From Deltaproteobacteria bacterium (GTDB taxonomy: Bacteria; Desulfobacterota; B13-G15; RBG-16-54-18): DNA of 64,000 nt. The first letter of the stretch is position 1, and each line of letters starts with the position of its first letter. The stretch is from positions 124,001 through 188,000 of the forward strand of contig JAFGNJ010000005.1 in NCBI GenBank assembly GCA_016927065.1, given 5' to 3'. A program made the translations under genes and the position numbers. The notes beneath the pieces were generated by a model. The model searched no databases and was not told the DNA's origin. It worked only from the letters and a program-made list of their open reading frames with translations. Positions 34,726 through 43,213 of the stretch are shown here, piece by piece.

Positions 34726-35649
34726 TCAACCCCTCAATCGGATCCGGGGATCGACCCAGCCGTACAAGAGATCGGTCAGAAGGTTGACCAACACATAGCT
34801 GAGGGTGATAAAAAGAACACACCCCTGAACCAAGGGATAATCCCTCGCTGAGATAGCGTTAATCAAAAGGGTCCCTATCCCCGGCCACGAAAAGACATTC
34901 TCAGTAATGATGGCCCCAGACAAGAGGGCACCGAACTGCAATCCCATTATCGTAATGATAGGAATGAGGGCATTGCGCAGGGCATGTTTCAGGATTACCT
35001 TCCATTCGGGCAAACCCTTGGCCCGAGCCACGGTGAGATAGTCCTCCCCCAACCGCTCCAGGAGGCTGGCACGGGTCATGCGCGAGAGTACGGCGGCCAA
35101 GGCGGTCCCCAAGGTGATGGCCGGCAATACTAGACTTCCCACATCCCCTCTGCCCGACACAGGAAACCACCCAAGCTTGATGGAAAACAGGATGATGAGC
35201 AATGGACCCAACCAGAAATTGGGCATGGAAACTCCAAGGAGCGAAAAAAGAACGGAAACATTATCCACCGTCGTGCCCTCCCGTAGGGCGGCCACGATAC
35301 CCAAAGGAATGGCGATCAACCCGGCCACGAGAAAGGCGGCCAAGGCCAGCTCAACGGTGGCGGGAACTCGATCGGCAATTACCTGCGTTACCGGTCGCCG
35401 ATAAAAATATGAATCCCCCAAATCCCCCTGAGCGACCTCAGCAATGAACCTGCCATATTGCACGTACAGAGGGAGGTTCAACCCCAGCTCCTCACGCAGC
35501 CTTTCTTTGTCCGCTTGCTGGGCGGTCTCTCCCAGCATCACCTCCACCGGATCTCCCGGTATCAGGTGGAGGAAGAAAAAAACAAGGGTAAAAGCCCCAA
35601 CGATGGTGGGGATTACAATGACCAACCTGCGCCAGAAAAAACCCCTCAT
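34726..35649 (-). CDS. Oligopeptide-type ABC transporter permease (DppB/OppB family)
   Basis: The 307-residue membrane protein has six hydrophobic segments and the DppB signatures PTIVGAFTLVFFFLHLIPGDPVE at the N-terminus (positions about 13-35) and the EAA-type loop around ARAKGLPEWKVILKHALRNAL. It would form half of the inner-membrane channel for a family 5 binding protein. Its start overlaps the stop of the GHL10 gene (ATGA). No DppC, DppD or DppF gene follows within the window, so partners must be elsewhere or the system is incomplete. Confidence 0.9.
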   Translation of the reverse strand: MRGFFWRRLVIVIPTIVGAFTLVFFFLHLIPGDPVEVMLGETAQQADKERLREELGLNLPLYVQYGRFIAEVAQGDLGDSYFYRRPVTQVIADRVPATVELALAAFLVAGLIAIPLGIVAALREGTTVDNVSVLFSLLGVSMPNFWLGPLLIILFSIKLGWFPVSGRGDVGSLVLPAITLGTALAAVLSRMTRASLLERLGEDYLTVARAKGLPEWKVILKHALRNALIPIITIMGLQFGALLSGAIITENVFSWPGIGTLLINAISARDYPLVQGCVLFITLSYVLVNLLTDLLYGWVDPRIRLRG

Positions 35650-37508
35650 TTTCTCTGTTCAACCATTCGGGCGAATTGTTCCTGGAAGGCTACGCGTTTG
35701 AGCCACCACGGGAGTTCGCCGTAGATACGCCGCACCGGCGGATGAAATTTTTTGACCTTATAGATCGCGTATCCATTAGGCACTTCAATAACCGGGGTGA
35801 TCTCCCCCTCCCCCAAGGAAGCTACGATCTCTGCCACATTCCAGCCATCCTGAAGGTAGAACTTCTCCGGAGATCCTGATCGCTGAGAGCACTCCGCAGC
35901 TACCTTAGCGAAGTCCTCACCCATCTTCAGACGCTGATAGGCCTTCTGGATTATCATATAGGCTTCCTGACGAATCTGAGGCCCATCCTTAGGATGGACA
36001 TAGCGGAATATTGTTTGCATATCAACGCTGCGGGGTAGCAACACCTGCTGATCGGGAGAGGGTATGGCCCGCGCATAAATCTGTTGTGTCATGCGCTCAC
36101 AGGTTGCCGCCTCTTCACGCAGCCGATCGAGCAGTACCTCTTCAGTCATCCCCAAACGGTCCAGGAGGGCCTGGTAGTCTTCGAGTGAGAAAAACTGTTT
36201 TTTCAATGAGCGCAAGAGAAGCGCACCCCCGTCAGTCTCAGGGTCAGGGAGGGAGGGATTAACCTCACTACTGCCCCCCGCCGCTACTTGCACAGGGGGA
36301 GGAGAGGCTTTGCTACGGTGCAGGGAACGTTTGATCTGTTGGATATACTTTTTTTTCTGATCCTTCATCCCCTGATATGAGAAATACGAGAATCCATCAA
36401 CTCCTATGCCCTTGAGCCCTTCCACCTCCTCTTGGATCTCCTCTAGGTCCTTGATCCATGCCCCCAATCCGGCAAATACCACACGATCCCCTGCCCTCCG
36501 CTTAGCCTCAGCCATCTGGGCCATAACCCTGTATTGATCCCCATAATAAGCCATGGGAACAATGAGATCCAAGTATCCCTGGTCCATCCATGTGGTCCAA
36601 TCCTGTCCTTTGAGATAGTAGGCCACTTGTGGGTCGGGGAAAACCGCTGCTGAGAGGACAACCCCAGGCCGTATGGACTTTACGGCTTCATAGACATCCC
36701 TCACGATCTCAGTGACATAGCCGCTCTTAGTCTCCGCCCAGAGGGAATAGTAATAGTAGTGCCAACGCAAGTTGAGGGGGAGTTCACCTCCTATAAATTG
36801 TTCAGGCATGGGGTTTTGTACCCAGACAGAGAGCAACCGGGGATCCACCCCCCAGCGTTTGATGAATGCCTCCAGGGGATCATGATTAAATCCCCAGCGG
36901 GACCCTGGATAGCGGATAAAATCAAGGTGTATGCCGTCAACATCATATTGCTCAACCACCTCCTTGCAAACCTGCAGGAAATAAGCGCGGACCAGAGGAT
37001 TGGCGGGATCAAGGTAGAGCCCCTCACTGGACTCTCGATCTCGCTCACTCTTACTGTACTGGGCGAGATTGCGCCCCACTTCGTCAACCACGAGCCACTC
37101 GGGATGACTGTTCACCACATGCTCTGGAGAAAGGGGATAAGGGGGTGGATATGGCCACGAATATAAGACGTTCAACCAAGCATGGATCTGTAATCCTTCC
37201 GCATGCCCCTGTTGAACGAGGTATTCTAACGGATCGTAGTCAGGGGATTTATCAGCCAGGACTTCCGAGCGTGGCACAAACTGAGAATGATAGTAGGCAT
37301 CGCTGCGTCCGTGCACCTGTACAAAGAGGAGATTGAACCTCCCTCGCCGGGCGTCATCTATGACCTGATCCAAGACGTTCGGGGAGTTCAATTGATACCT
37401 CACCACCCATATCCCCCTTCCTTCCTGAATCTTGTGTGCAAAGCAGCCAGTCGTGGCAAGGCATAATAGCAATATGATCTTAAGGACGCTGAGACGATAC
37501 AACATCAT
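35646..37508 (-). CDS. Lipoprotein with GHL10 (YddW-like) glycosidase domain fused to a parvulin-like domain
   Basis: The 620-residue protein has a signal peptide with a cysteine at about 22 (LATTGC), so it is probably a lipoprotein. Residues about 28-400 form a GHL10/YddW-like TIM barrel: RGIWVVRYQLNSP, the WLNVLYSWPYPP block, GIHLDFIRYPGS and VPMAYYGDQ. From about 440 on the chain is helical, and about 500-600 resembles a PpiC/parvulin prolyl isomerase (EDFAKVAAECSQRSGSPE, then LGEGEITPVIEVPNGYAIYKV). The start at 37508 (ATGATG) has GGGAGG upstream. It overlaps both the binding protein gene and the permease gene, so the three are coupled. Confidence 0.8.
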   Translation of the reverse strand: MMLYRLSVLKIILLLCLATTGCFAHKIQEGRGIWVVRYQLNSPNVLDQVIDDARRGRFNLLFVQVHGRSDAYYHSQFVPRSEVLADKSPDYDPLEYLVQQGHAEGLQIHAWLNVLYSWPYPPPYPLSPEHVVNSHPEWLVVDEVGRNLAQYSKSERDRESSEGLYLDPANPLVRAYFLQVCKEVVEQYDVDGIHLDFIRYPGSRWGFNHDPLEAFIKRWGVDPRLLSVWVQNPMPEQFIGGELPLNLRWHYYYYSLWAETKSGYVTEIVRDVYEAVKSIRPGVVLSAAVFPDPQVAYYLKGQDWTTWMDQGYLDLIVPMAYYGDQYRVMAQMAEAKRRAGDRVVFAGLGAWIKDLEEIQEEVEGLKGIGVDGFSYFSYQGMKDQKKKYIQQIKRSLHRSKASPPPVQVAAGGSSEVNPSLPDPETDGGALLLRSLKKQFFSLEDYQALLDRLGMTEEVLLDRLREEAATCERMTQQIYARAIPSPDQQVLLPRSVDMQTIFRYVHPKDGPQIRQEAYMIIQKAYQRLKMGEDFAKVAAECSQRSGSPEKFYLQDGWNVAEIVASLGEGEITPVIEVPNGYAIYKVKKFHPPVRRIYGELPWWLKRVAFQEQFARMVEQRK

Positions 37509-39024
37509 GTTCCTCCCGATAGACGTCTTGTAAGGATTTATACTCCCCCCCCGCATAGATCTGAAAGCCGCGAAATTCCTTCCTCATAACCACCAGGTTA
37601 TCCCGGTACCAAAGACTCGTATAGACTGCATCCTCCGCCAGGATCTGCTGGATGCGACTGTATAATCTCTTACGTTGTATCTGGTCGACGGTGCGCCGCG
37701 ATACCTCTAGTAACTTGTCCAACTCGGGGTTGTGGTACCGGCCTCGGTTGGCTCCATTGGGTGGAAAACTGCTGGAATGAAAAAGATAATAAAATATATC
37801 CGGGTCCACCACCCCTATCCACCGCAGGGAGTAGACCTGAAAGTTTCCCTTCATGATATCTTCAAAAAAGGTCCCCCATTCAAAGCTACGCACCTCCAAA
37901 CCGATCCCCACCCCTTTGAGGTACCCCTTGATGATCTGGGCGATTTCCATGGTCTCCATATCGGTAGAGGTCTTATAGGAGAGAAAAAAGCGCATCCGGG
38001 GGCCATCGCCGTCAGGATCGGGAAGGCCGGCGGCATCCAATAGCTCTTTGGACCGCTGAGGGTCATAGTCATAGGTATGTATATTCCCTTCGTACGCCCA
38101 GTGGAGGGGGGCAAGGACCACCCCCTCGGCCTTCACCGCCAGCCCCTTCAGGGTGTGGTTGATAATAGCCTCCCGGTCGATGGCATGGGAAATGGCTTGG
38201 CGCACCTCTTTGCGTCTCAGAATGGGGTCGGTCAGATTATAGCCGAGGTACTGATAGGTAATCCCAGGCTCATGAATGACTTTCACCTCCGGAATCCTCT
38301 CCATGAACTTCACCGCATAAGACGGCACACAATTCTGCAGCAGATCCACCTCGCCTTTTTTCATCTCCAGAAGCCGCGTGGTGGTGTTTGCCAGGACCCG
38401 GAACTGAATCCAATCGAGCCGCGCGTCCCCCCCGAAGTAGCAGGGGTTGGCGACCAGCACAAGCTCCTCCCCTGGTCTCCACTGCAGAAGGAGAAAGGGA
38501 CCCGATCCAACAGGAGGGGCCTTGAGCCCGGCGGGGCTCCCGTGGGGGACGATCCCCACCGTGAGGGCATAGGGAAAGGAAACATACACATCCCGCAAGA
38601 CGAATCGCACGGTGTATTGATCGATGATCTCAATGCGCCTCACCGGCTCATAGGAACCGCGCTTGGGAGAACCATTGCGGGGGTCCATAATAAAGGAGAA
38701 GGTGGCCTGCACATCTTCGGCCGTAACCTCCCTCCCGTCGTGGAAATACACCCCCCTGTGCAGGTGAAAGAGATAGGTCCGCGCATCCGGTTGCGACCAC
38801 GACCGGGCCAGGTCGGGAACCAAACGCCCCTTCTCATCGAGCTGTAGGAGGGAGCTGTAGATGAGGGGATCGATCCGAACGGCCCTGGCGTCTACAGCTA
38901 AACGAGGATCCAATGTGGTAATACTACCGTCGAGCCCCACCCGGATTCCTGTGCCGATAAGGTTTCCCTGCGAACCACACGCCACGATCACAAGGAGTGG
39001 CAGGAGAAGCATGACCTTACGCAT
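37480..39024 (-). CDS. Family 5 extracellular solute-binding lipoprotein (DppA/OppA-like)
   Basis: The 514-residue protein has an N-terminal lipoprotein signal (LLVIVAC, Cys16) and the binding-protein features LDPRLAVDARAVRIDPLIYSSL, FHDGREVTAEDVQATFSF and QAISHAIDREAIINHTL. It captures peptides or similar ligands for an ABC importer. The ATG at 39024 lies inside the end of ybgC (eight-base overlap), which explains the weak ribosome binding site and suggests coupling. The stop overlaps the GHL10 gene by 29 bases. Confidence 0.9.
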   Translation of the reverse strand: MRKVMLLLPLLVIVACGSQGNLIGTGIRVGLDGSITTLDPRLAVDARAVRIDPLIYSSLLQLDEKGRLVPDLARSWSQPDARTYLFHLHRGVYFHDGREVTAEDVQATFSFIMDPRNGSPKRGSYEPVRRIEIIDQYTVRFVLRDVYVSFPYALTVGIVPHGSPAGLKAPPVGSGPFLLLQWRPGEELVLVANPCYFGGDARLDWIQFRVLANTTTRLLEMKKGEVDLLQNCVPSYAVKFMERIPEVKVIHEPGITYQYLGYNLTDPILRRKEVRQAISHAIDREAIINHTLKGLAVKAEGVVLAPLHWAYEGNIHTYDYDPQRSKELLDAAGLPDPDGDGPRMRFFLSYKTSTDMETMEIAQIIKGYLKGVGIGLEVRSFEWGTFFEDIMKGNFQVYSLRWIGVVDPDIFYYLFHSSSFPPNGANRGRYHNPELDKLLEVSRRTVDQIQRKRLYSRIQQILAEDAVYTSLWYRDNLVVMRKEFRGFQIYAGGEYKSLQDVYREEHDVVSSQRP

Positions 39025-39466
39025 GGGAATCGTGAGGCTGGAGCCCTCGGGAAAGCTTGGTAAAATAAGGATCAGGGATAGCTTGTACCTTTCCTGTGTC
39101 ACCGATGCACAGGTGTTTGGTCTCACCTTCTACAAGGATTTCTTCAGACCCCTTTCGCAATACCTGATATTTGAAACAGATCGAACGACGCCGCAGGGTA
39201 TGCAGGGTGGTCCTTACCATAATCAACTCATCATACCGTGCAGGGTTTCGATACCTGCATGAGGCCTCGGTCACTACTAAACGATATCCTAGATCCTCAA
39301 GGTCGAGGTAGTTGAACCCTTGCTGGCGGCAATATTCCGACCGTCCCATCTCAAACCAAATAAGGTAATTGGCATAATACACCACTCCCATACGATCAGT
39401 CTCCGCATAGCGAACCCGTATCTCATGATCCACATACTCGCCAACACTCAGACCTCGTCTGTTCAC
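39017..39466 (-). CDS. ybgC: YbgC-type acyl-CoA thioesterase (4HBT hotdog fold)
   Basis: The 149-residue cytoplasmic hotdog protein has the YbgC signature IRVRYAETDRMGVVYYANY with the catalytic aspartate, and FEMGRSEYCR after it. YbgC hydrolyses acyl-CoA thioesters and is usually encoded beside tolQRA in Gram-negative bacteria. Here the ExbB/ExbD/TonB-C set lies in the same transcription unit, three genes upstream. The GTG start at 39466 has AGAGG four bases upstream. It follows the radical SAM gene after 8 bases. Confidence 0.88.
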   Translation of the reverse strand: MNRRGLSVGEYVDHEIRVRYAETDRMGVVYYANYLIWFEMGRSEYCRQQGFNYLDLEDLGYRLVVTEASCRYRNPARYDELIMVRTTLHTLRRRSICFKYQVLRKGSEEILVEGETKHLCIGDTGKVQAIPDPYFTKLSRGLQPHDSHA

Positions 39467-39474
39467 ACAATCCT

Positions 39475-40347
39475 CTAGAGGGCTCGAAAGTATTCGGGTC
39501 GCAACAAGGCAGGGTCTTGTTTGGCCAATACCTCATCAATAAGTTGTAAAGTGTTCTCTTTATCCTTAGGCATTCTAACCTTGATAGGAAGGTAATTGGA
39601 GGCATGGTTGGCAAAGAAGAGACCATGCATATCGGTGTGTGCGATCATTATCCTCAATTCTTCTATCAATTCGAAGGGCGTCGGAAGGGCAAACCGCCCC
39701 TCGGCTGTATCCTCATAGAGGGGGGTGCCGGGGACGATGATCACTGAAAGGGCCCCTACATAATCCGGATCCATCTCTGTCAGGATACGGCCGGTGGCAA
39801 TGGCATGTTCCCTGCTGCGCTCACGTCCACCAATTCCCAACAGGACCGTCACCGAGAGTTTTATCCCTGCCTCCTTTACCTTCTTGCCCGCCTGCACCAA
39901 CTTCTCATACGTCGTCCCCTTCCTCACCTTATCCAAAACAACCTGATCCCCCGATTCCACGCCGAGGTAGATGATTCCGAGTCCCGCCGCTTTCAACTCT
40001 CGGAGATCTTCCATTGTCTTCTTCAGAATCCCTTTGGCATTGGCGTAAATCCCTACTCTCCGCAGATGGGGAAGCTTCTCCTTGAGGTAGTCCATAATCT
40101 CCATTAATCTGGCTTGCGGAATGATCAGGGAATCGCCATCGGCCAGAAAAACCCGTTCGATGTCCCCGCCTGATTGCGCGGCCTCGTCGATATCCTCCTT
40201 GATCTCCTGAAAGGACTTGATGCGAAATCTCTTCTCCTTATAAGAAGGACAAAAAGTGCAGCGGTTGTGGGAACACCCCACCGAGACCTGCAGGATCAAG
40301 CTCTCCGCCTCACTCGGAGGACGAAATATAGCACCTTCGTATTTCAT
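39475..40347 (-). CDS. Radical SAM protein
   Basis: The 290-residue protein has a radical SAM barrel with the cluster-binding sequence GCSHNRCTFCPSYK, a C-x4-C-x2-C spacing (Cys 25, 30, 33) seen in a distinct group of Elp3/HemN-like members. Later blocks LADGDSLII, IYLGVESGDQVVLDKVRKG and VTVLLGIGGRERS are typical of that group. It binds [4Fe-4S] and S-adenosylmethionine; the reaction is unknown. It lies between ftsB-like and ybgC in the envelope operon. Confidence 0.87.
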   Translation of the reverse strand: MKYEGAIFRPPSEAESLILQVSVGCSHNRCTFCPSYKEKRFRIKSFQEIKEDIDEAAQSGGDIERVFLADGDSLIIPQARLMEIMDYLKEKLPHLRRVGIYANAKGILKKTMEDLRELKAAGLGIIYLGVESGDQVVLDKVRKGTTYEKLVQAGKKVKEAGIKLSVTVLLGIGGRERSREHAIATGRILTEMDPDYVGALSVIIVPGTPLYEDTAEGRFALPTPFELIEELRIMIAHTDMHGLFFANHASNYLPIKVRMPKDKENTLQLIDEVLAKQDPALLRPEYFRAL

Positions 40348-40383
40348 TGCCTCTAACCTGCGTTTTTAACAAGGGCTCAAAAA

Positions 40384-40707
40384 CTAATCTTTCTTCTCGT
40401 TTTGCACCTTCCCTGCATCTTCGAAAATAAAAAGGATTTCATTCTCCTTGATTAACCCCAAATCCCTCCGAGCCACTGACTCGAGGTAACGGGAGTCTTC
40501 TCGCAGACGCCTGATCTCCTCTTGAAGCCTCTTGTTATCCTCCTGAATACGGTTTACATCGGCGATGATCCGATCGCGCTCACGCCTCAATTGGATGATT
40601 TTGACAATCCCCTTTTCACCGAAAAGGGTAAAAAACCACACTACCAGGATAATCCCTAGTAAGAAAATAAATGATCCCTTTCTCTTTATCTTAGAAATAC
40701 GGCTCAT
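40384..40707 (-). CDS. FtsB/DivIC-like septum formation protein
   Basis: The 107-residue protein has one membrane segment (about 12-30) followed by a coiled coil rich in Arg, Glu and Ile (about 36-80) and a conserved tail ARRDLGLIKENEILF, as in FtsB/DivIC. These bitopic proteins link FtsL and FtsQ in the divisome. The ATG at 40707 overlaps the TonB-C gene stop as ATGA, so it is translationally coupled and the longer frame to 40740 is not used. Confidence 0.82.
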   Translation of the reverse strand: MSRISKIKRKGSFIFLLGIILVVWFFTLFGEKGIVKIIQLRRERDRIIADVNRIQEDNKRLQEEIRRLREDSRYLESVARRDLGLIKENEILFIFEDAGKVQNEKKD

Positions 40708-41543
40708 TTCAGCACCGATTGTACAGGGATGACACCCCACATCTCCACTTGGGGGACAATACGGGGAAGGGGATTGAATCGATACTTCTTAATATGATCG
40801 ACACATGCCAACAGTGCGTGCGTGTCACCCTTATCCATCGGAATAACTTTGCTCACCGTGCCATCAGGGAGGACCCAAAATTTAAAAAGTGACCCATCAT
40901 CCACCGAGGGTTTTGACTGAAAAGGGGGAGGTATGTAATTGACCTTTCGGTCGGAAGCTGGTCCTGTGATGTCCAATGTCTTGGCCTCGACAGATTGATT
41001 CCCTGCCGTCTCCTCTTGAGCCACCTCCCTCAGATCAGCGATGATCCTCTGGGCTGTAACATCTTTAGGCAGCGGAACGGTTCCCCCCTTGACATCGCTG
41101 GTCTTAGGCCGCGGAACATCAGCAAACATATCCTCCCACCACTTCCCCTGTATAATATCTTCTAGTTCCTGATAGAAGCGAGAGCCCTCTAAAATCTTCC
41201 TCTCTTCCTCTTCATCCACCTTTCCGGGAGGGAAAAGGCTCACTCTGGGCAGCGGTGGCTTGCTCTCTTCGCCCAGCTTCATTTCTAATAATCTCTTGAA
41301 CACTTCCTCGTCCCTGATACTCTGCAAAAGCGAGTCTTCTCTGAGGTCAACCCCTTGTCCTTCTCCGTGCCTACCCTGAAGCACGGGATCCAGGTATCCG
41401 ATCAGACCCTGTGGCATGGAGCCCTCCTTCATTCGGCTGGATAGGTCGGGAATGACCAAAAATGCTATCAAGTGGAGGCAAAAGAAAAAGAGGATGTAGA
41501 GAGCAAACCTCGCCACCATTATCCATATCCTATTGGCGTGCAC
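40704..41543 (-). CDS. TonB/TolA C-terminal domain protein
   Basis: The 279-residue protein has one N-terminal membrane helix (about 10-32), a long charged and Pro-containing periplasmic spacer, and a C-terminal domain (about 200-279) of TonB/TolA type, with FKFWVLPDGTVSKVIPM and YRFNPLP. It would carry energy from ExbB/ExbD-type motor proteins to the outer membrane. The GTG at 41543 has AAGGAG seven bases upstream and overlaps the exbD stop; an ATG at 41519 is an alternative. Confidence 0.78.
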   Translation of the reverse strand: MHANRIWIMVARFALYILFFFCLHLIAFLVIPDLSSRMKEGSMPQGLIGYLDPVLQGRHGEGQGVDLREDSLLQSIRDEEVFKRLLEMKLGEESKPPLPRVSLFPPGKVDEEEERKILEGSRFYQELEDIIQGKWWEDMFADVPRPKTSDVKGGTVPLPKDVTAQRIIADLREVAQEETAGNQSVEAKTLDITGPASDRKVNYIPPPFQSKPSVDDGSLFKFWVLPDGTVSKVIPMDKGDTHALLACVDHIKKYRFNPLPRIVPQVEMWGVIPVQSVLK

Positions 41544-41952
41544 CCTCCTTCTCCTTCGGGTAGGTGGCGATGGCCAGCCGGTTTAACCCCGCTTGCTTGG
41601 CGATATCCATCACCTCTACCACCTTTCCATGAAGAGCCTTAGCGTCGGCCCGTATAATGATGAGGGTTTGGGAATCTTCGCGAGCTACCTCCATCAAACG
41701 TTGCTCCAATTCCTTCTCGTCAACCAATATTTTCTCCCAAAAGACCTTGTTGTCCTCAGTGATGGCCACCTGTACCTCCCTTTTCTCATGCGTAACTGTC
41801 TCCGCCGACGAGTGAGGGAGATTGACTTTGATACCAGGGGTCACAATAAAGGTGGTCGAGAGCATGAAGAAGATCAGCAGAAGAAAGACCATGTCCACTA
41901 AGGGAGTAATGTCAATGCGGGCATCATCCTTTCGCGAACGTCTAAATTGCAT
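41530..41952 (-). CDS. exbD: ExbD/TolR biopolymer transport protein
   Basis: The 140-residue protein has the ExbD/TolR N-terminus DARIDITPLVDMVFLLLIFF, with the critical membrane aspartate in the single transmembrane helix, and a periplasmic domain ending IIIRADAKALHGKVVEVMD. It works with the ExbB-type protein as a proton-driven motor. It follows exbB by four bases and overlaps the TonB-C gene. Confidence 0.92.
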   Translation of the reverse strand: MQFRRSRKDDARIDITPLVDMVFLLLIFFMLSTTFIVTPGIKVNLPHSSAETVTHEKREVQVAITEDNKVFWEKILVDEKELEQRLMEVAREDSQTLIIIRADAKALHGKVVEVMDIAKQAGLNRLAIATYPKEKEGARQ

Positions 41953-41956
41953 CTCT

Positions 41957-42562
41957 TTAATCCTCTCGCTTCACGAGGTCCACCATCTTGATGGAGTTCT
42001 CCTCCATCTCCAGAATCAGGGAATCGGCCTTGTTTGCGAGATATCGATAGATAACGAAGGTGGGAATGGCAACCACTAAACCGGCCGCGGTGGTGATAAG
42101 GGCCTCAGATATCCCACCGGCCAGTGAGGCAGGATCAGCCACACCCTGCATAGAGATTATATTAAAGGATTTAATCATGCCGGAGACGGTCCCCAGTAAC
42201 CCCAGAAGAGGAGAGACACCGGCTATGGTACCGATCACATTGATGTACCGTTCCAGTGACGCCGCTTCCCTCCTACCCACTTCCTCTATCTTCTCTTTTA
42301 TCACATCCCTCTTTTTGCCGTAATTCTCTATTCCCACCCTGATGACATGGGCTATGGAAGAATCGTCACGTTTGCACAGGCTGATGGCTTCGGGACGCTT
42401 CCTCCTCATCACCAAGTCCTCAACCTCGATCAAAAAATCACGCGGGAGGACCCGTCCTCTGCGCAGGACCCACATCCTCTCCAGAAATATCCCGAGGGCG
42501 ATGATGGAACCGAACGCAATAGGATACATTAAGATACCGCCTTTGAGAAAAAGTTCGTACAT
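41957..42562 (-). CDS. exbB: ExbB/TolQ/MotA proton channel protein
   Basis: The 201-residue protein has three membrane helices; the MotA/TolQ/ExbB core GTIAGVSPLLGLLGTVSGMI (about 108-127) and ALITTAAGLVVAIPTFVIY are clear. It forms the channel around ExbD dimers. GGAGGGGGTG precedes the ATG. It is the first gene of a nine-gene leftward operon, about 270 bases downstream of a strong promoter. Confidence 0.93.
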   Translation of the reverse strand: MYELFLKGGILMYPIAFGSIIALGIFLERMWVLRRGRVLPRDFLIEVEDLVMRRKRPEAISLCKRDDSSIAHVIRVGIENYGKKRDVIKEKIEEVGRREAASLERYINVIGTIAGVSPLLGLLGTVSGMIKSFNIISMQGVADPASLAGGISEALITTAAGLVVAIPTFVIYRYLANKADSLILEMEENSIKMVDLVKRED

Positions 42563-42841
42563 CTCACCCCCTCCTTCTTCTGTTCACGTACTCTTACTCT
42601 CTCTATCCTCTTACACCCCCCAACCCGTACCTATGATCATGGGATGGCTGTGAAGGAGTTTTCCCCTTCATCCCTGTATCCGCTTGCCATCGCTGATCAC
42701 CGTGGGGAGTGGTTTCATCGTGACTTATTCCTCTTGTCAAAAATGGAATAAGGAACAGTGAAGAGCAAAAGAATAACTCTGTTGAATGATATCCCTCTTG
42801 GTTCTGATCGCACCATGTGATAACTAAACAACGCTATTTGG
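42563..42841 (-). other. Long 5' leader of the exbB operon
   Basis: Between the predicted transcription start and exbB there is a possible 16-codon frame (MKPLPTVISDGKRIQG, about 42674-42724) with GAGGA upstream, and a small hairpin GAAGGGG/CTCCTTC region near 42650-42670. Whether either regulates the operon cannot be told. Confidence 0.3.
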
Positions 42842-42870
42842 ATAATATCAAAATCTAGCGGCGGTGTCAA
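42842..42870 (-). promoter_or_regulatory. Strong promoter for the exbB-led envelope operon
   Basis: TTGACA (42870-42865) and TATTAT (42847-42842) on the minus strand are separated by exactly 17 bases. The untranslated leader to exbB would be about 270 bases long. Confidence 0.7.
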
Positions 42871-42876
42871 ACCGGA

Positions 42877-43161
42877 TCATTGCAAGAAGCGTTGCTCCTG
42901 TGTGGGGACGTATTGGAGGATGAGGTTGTAGGTGATCCCGGCCGCTGAGTTGATGGCTAGCCCAGCGGTTAAAAACTTCACAGTGTTTGGCCAAATTCCT
43001 CACTAAGAGAACAGCATGGGAATAAGATTACCGGCGGCATCCCCTATCAACCTAACAACGATAGTTTCGTCGTAGCTCGGAACAGTATTGTTCTGTGTCC
43101 ATGTCTCGGAAGCGCACAGAAGAAAGATGGCTATAGCGAGGACAATATGTTGACTTTTCAT
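42877..43161 (-). pseudogene. Possible broken gene for a small secreted protein
   Basis: A minus-strand ATG at 43161 opens 52 codons with a signal-peptide-like start (MKSQHIVLAIAIFLLCASETW), ended by tandem TAG TGA at 43000-43005. The same frame then stays open for a further 40 codons (GIWPNTVKFLTAGLAINSA and on) to a TGA at 42877. No ribosome binding site is visible. It could be a short secreted peptide gene or a decayed longer one. Confidence 0.3.
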
Positions 43162-43213
43162 TACATTGGTGATATAGGGGGTCACGTTTTGAGTAAAGAA
43201 GGTCACTGTCATT

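Noticed and set aside
38077-38847. Plus-strand frame of 256 codons
   Set aside because: Antisense to the family 5 binding protein gene.
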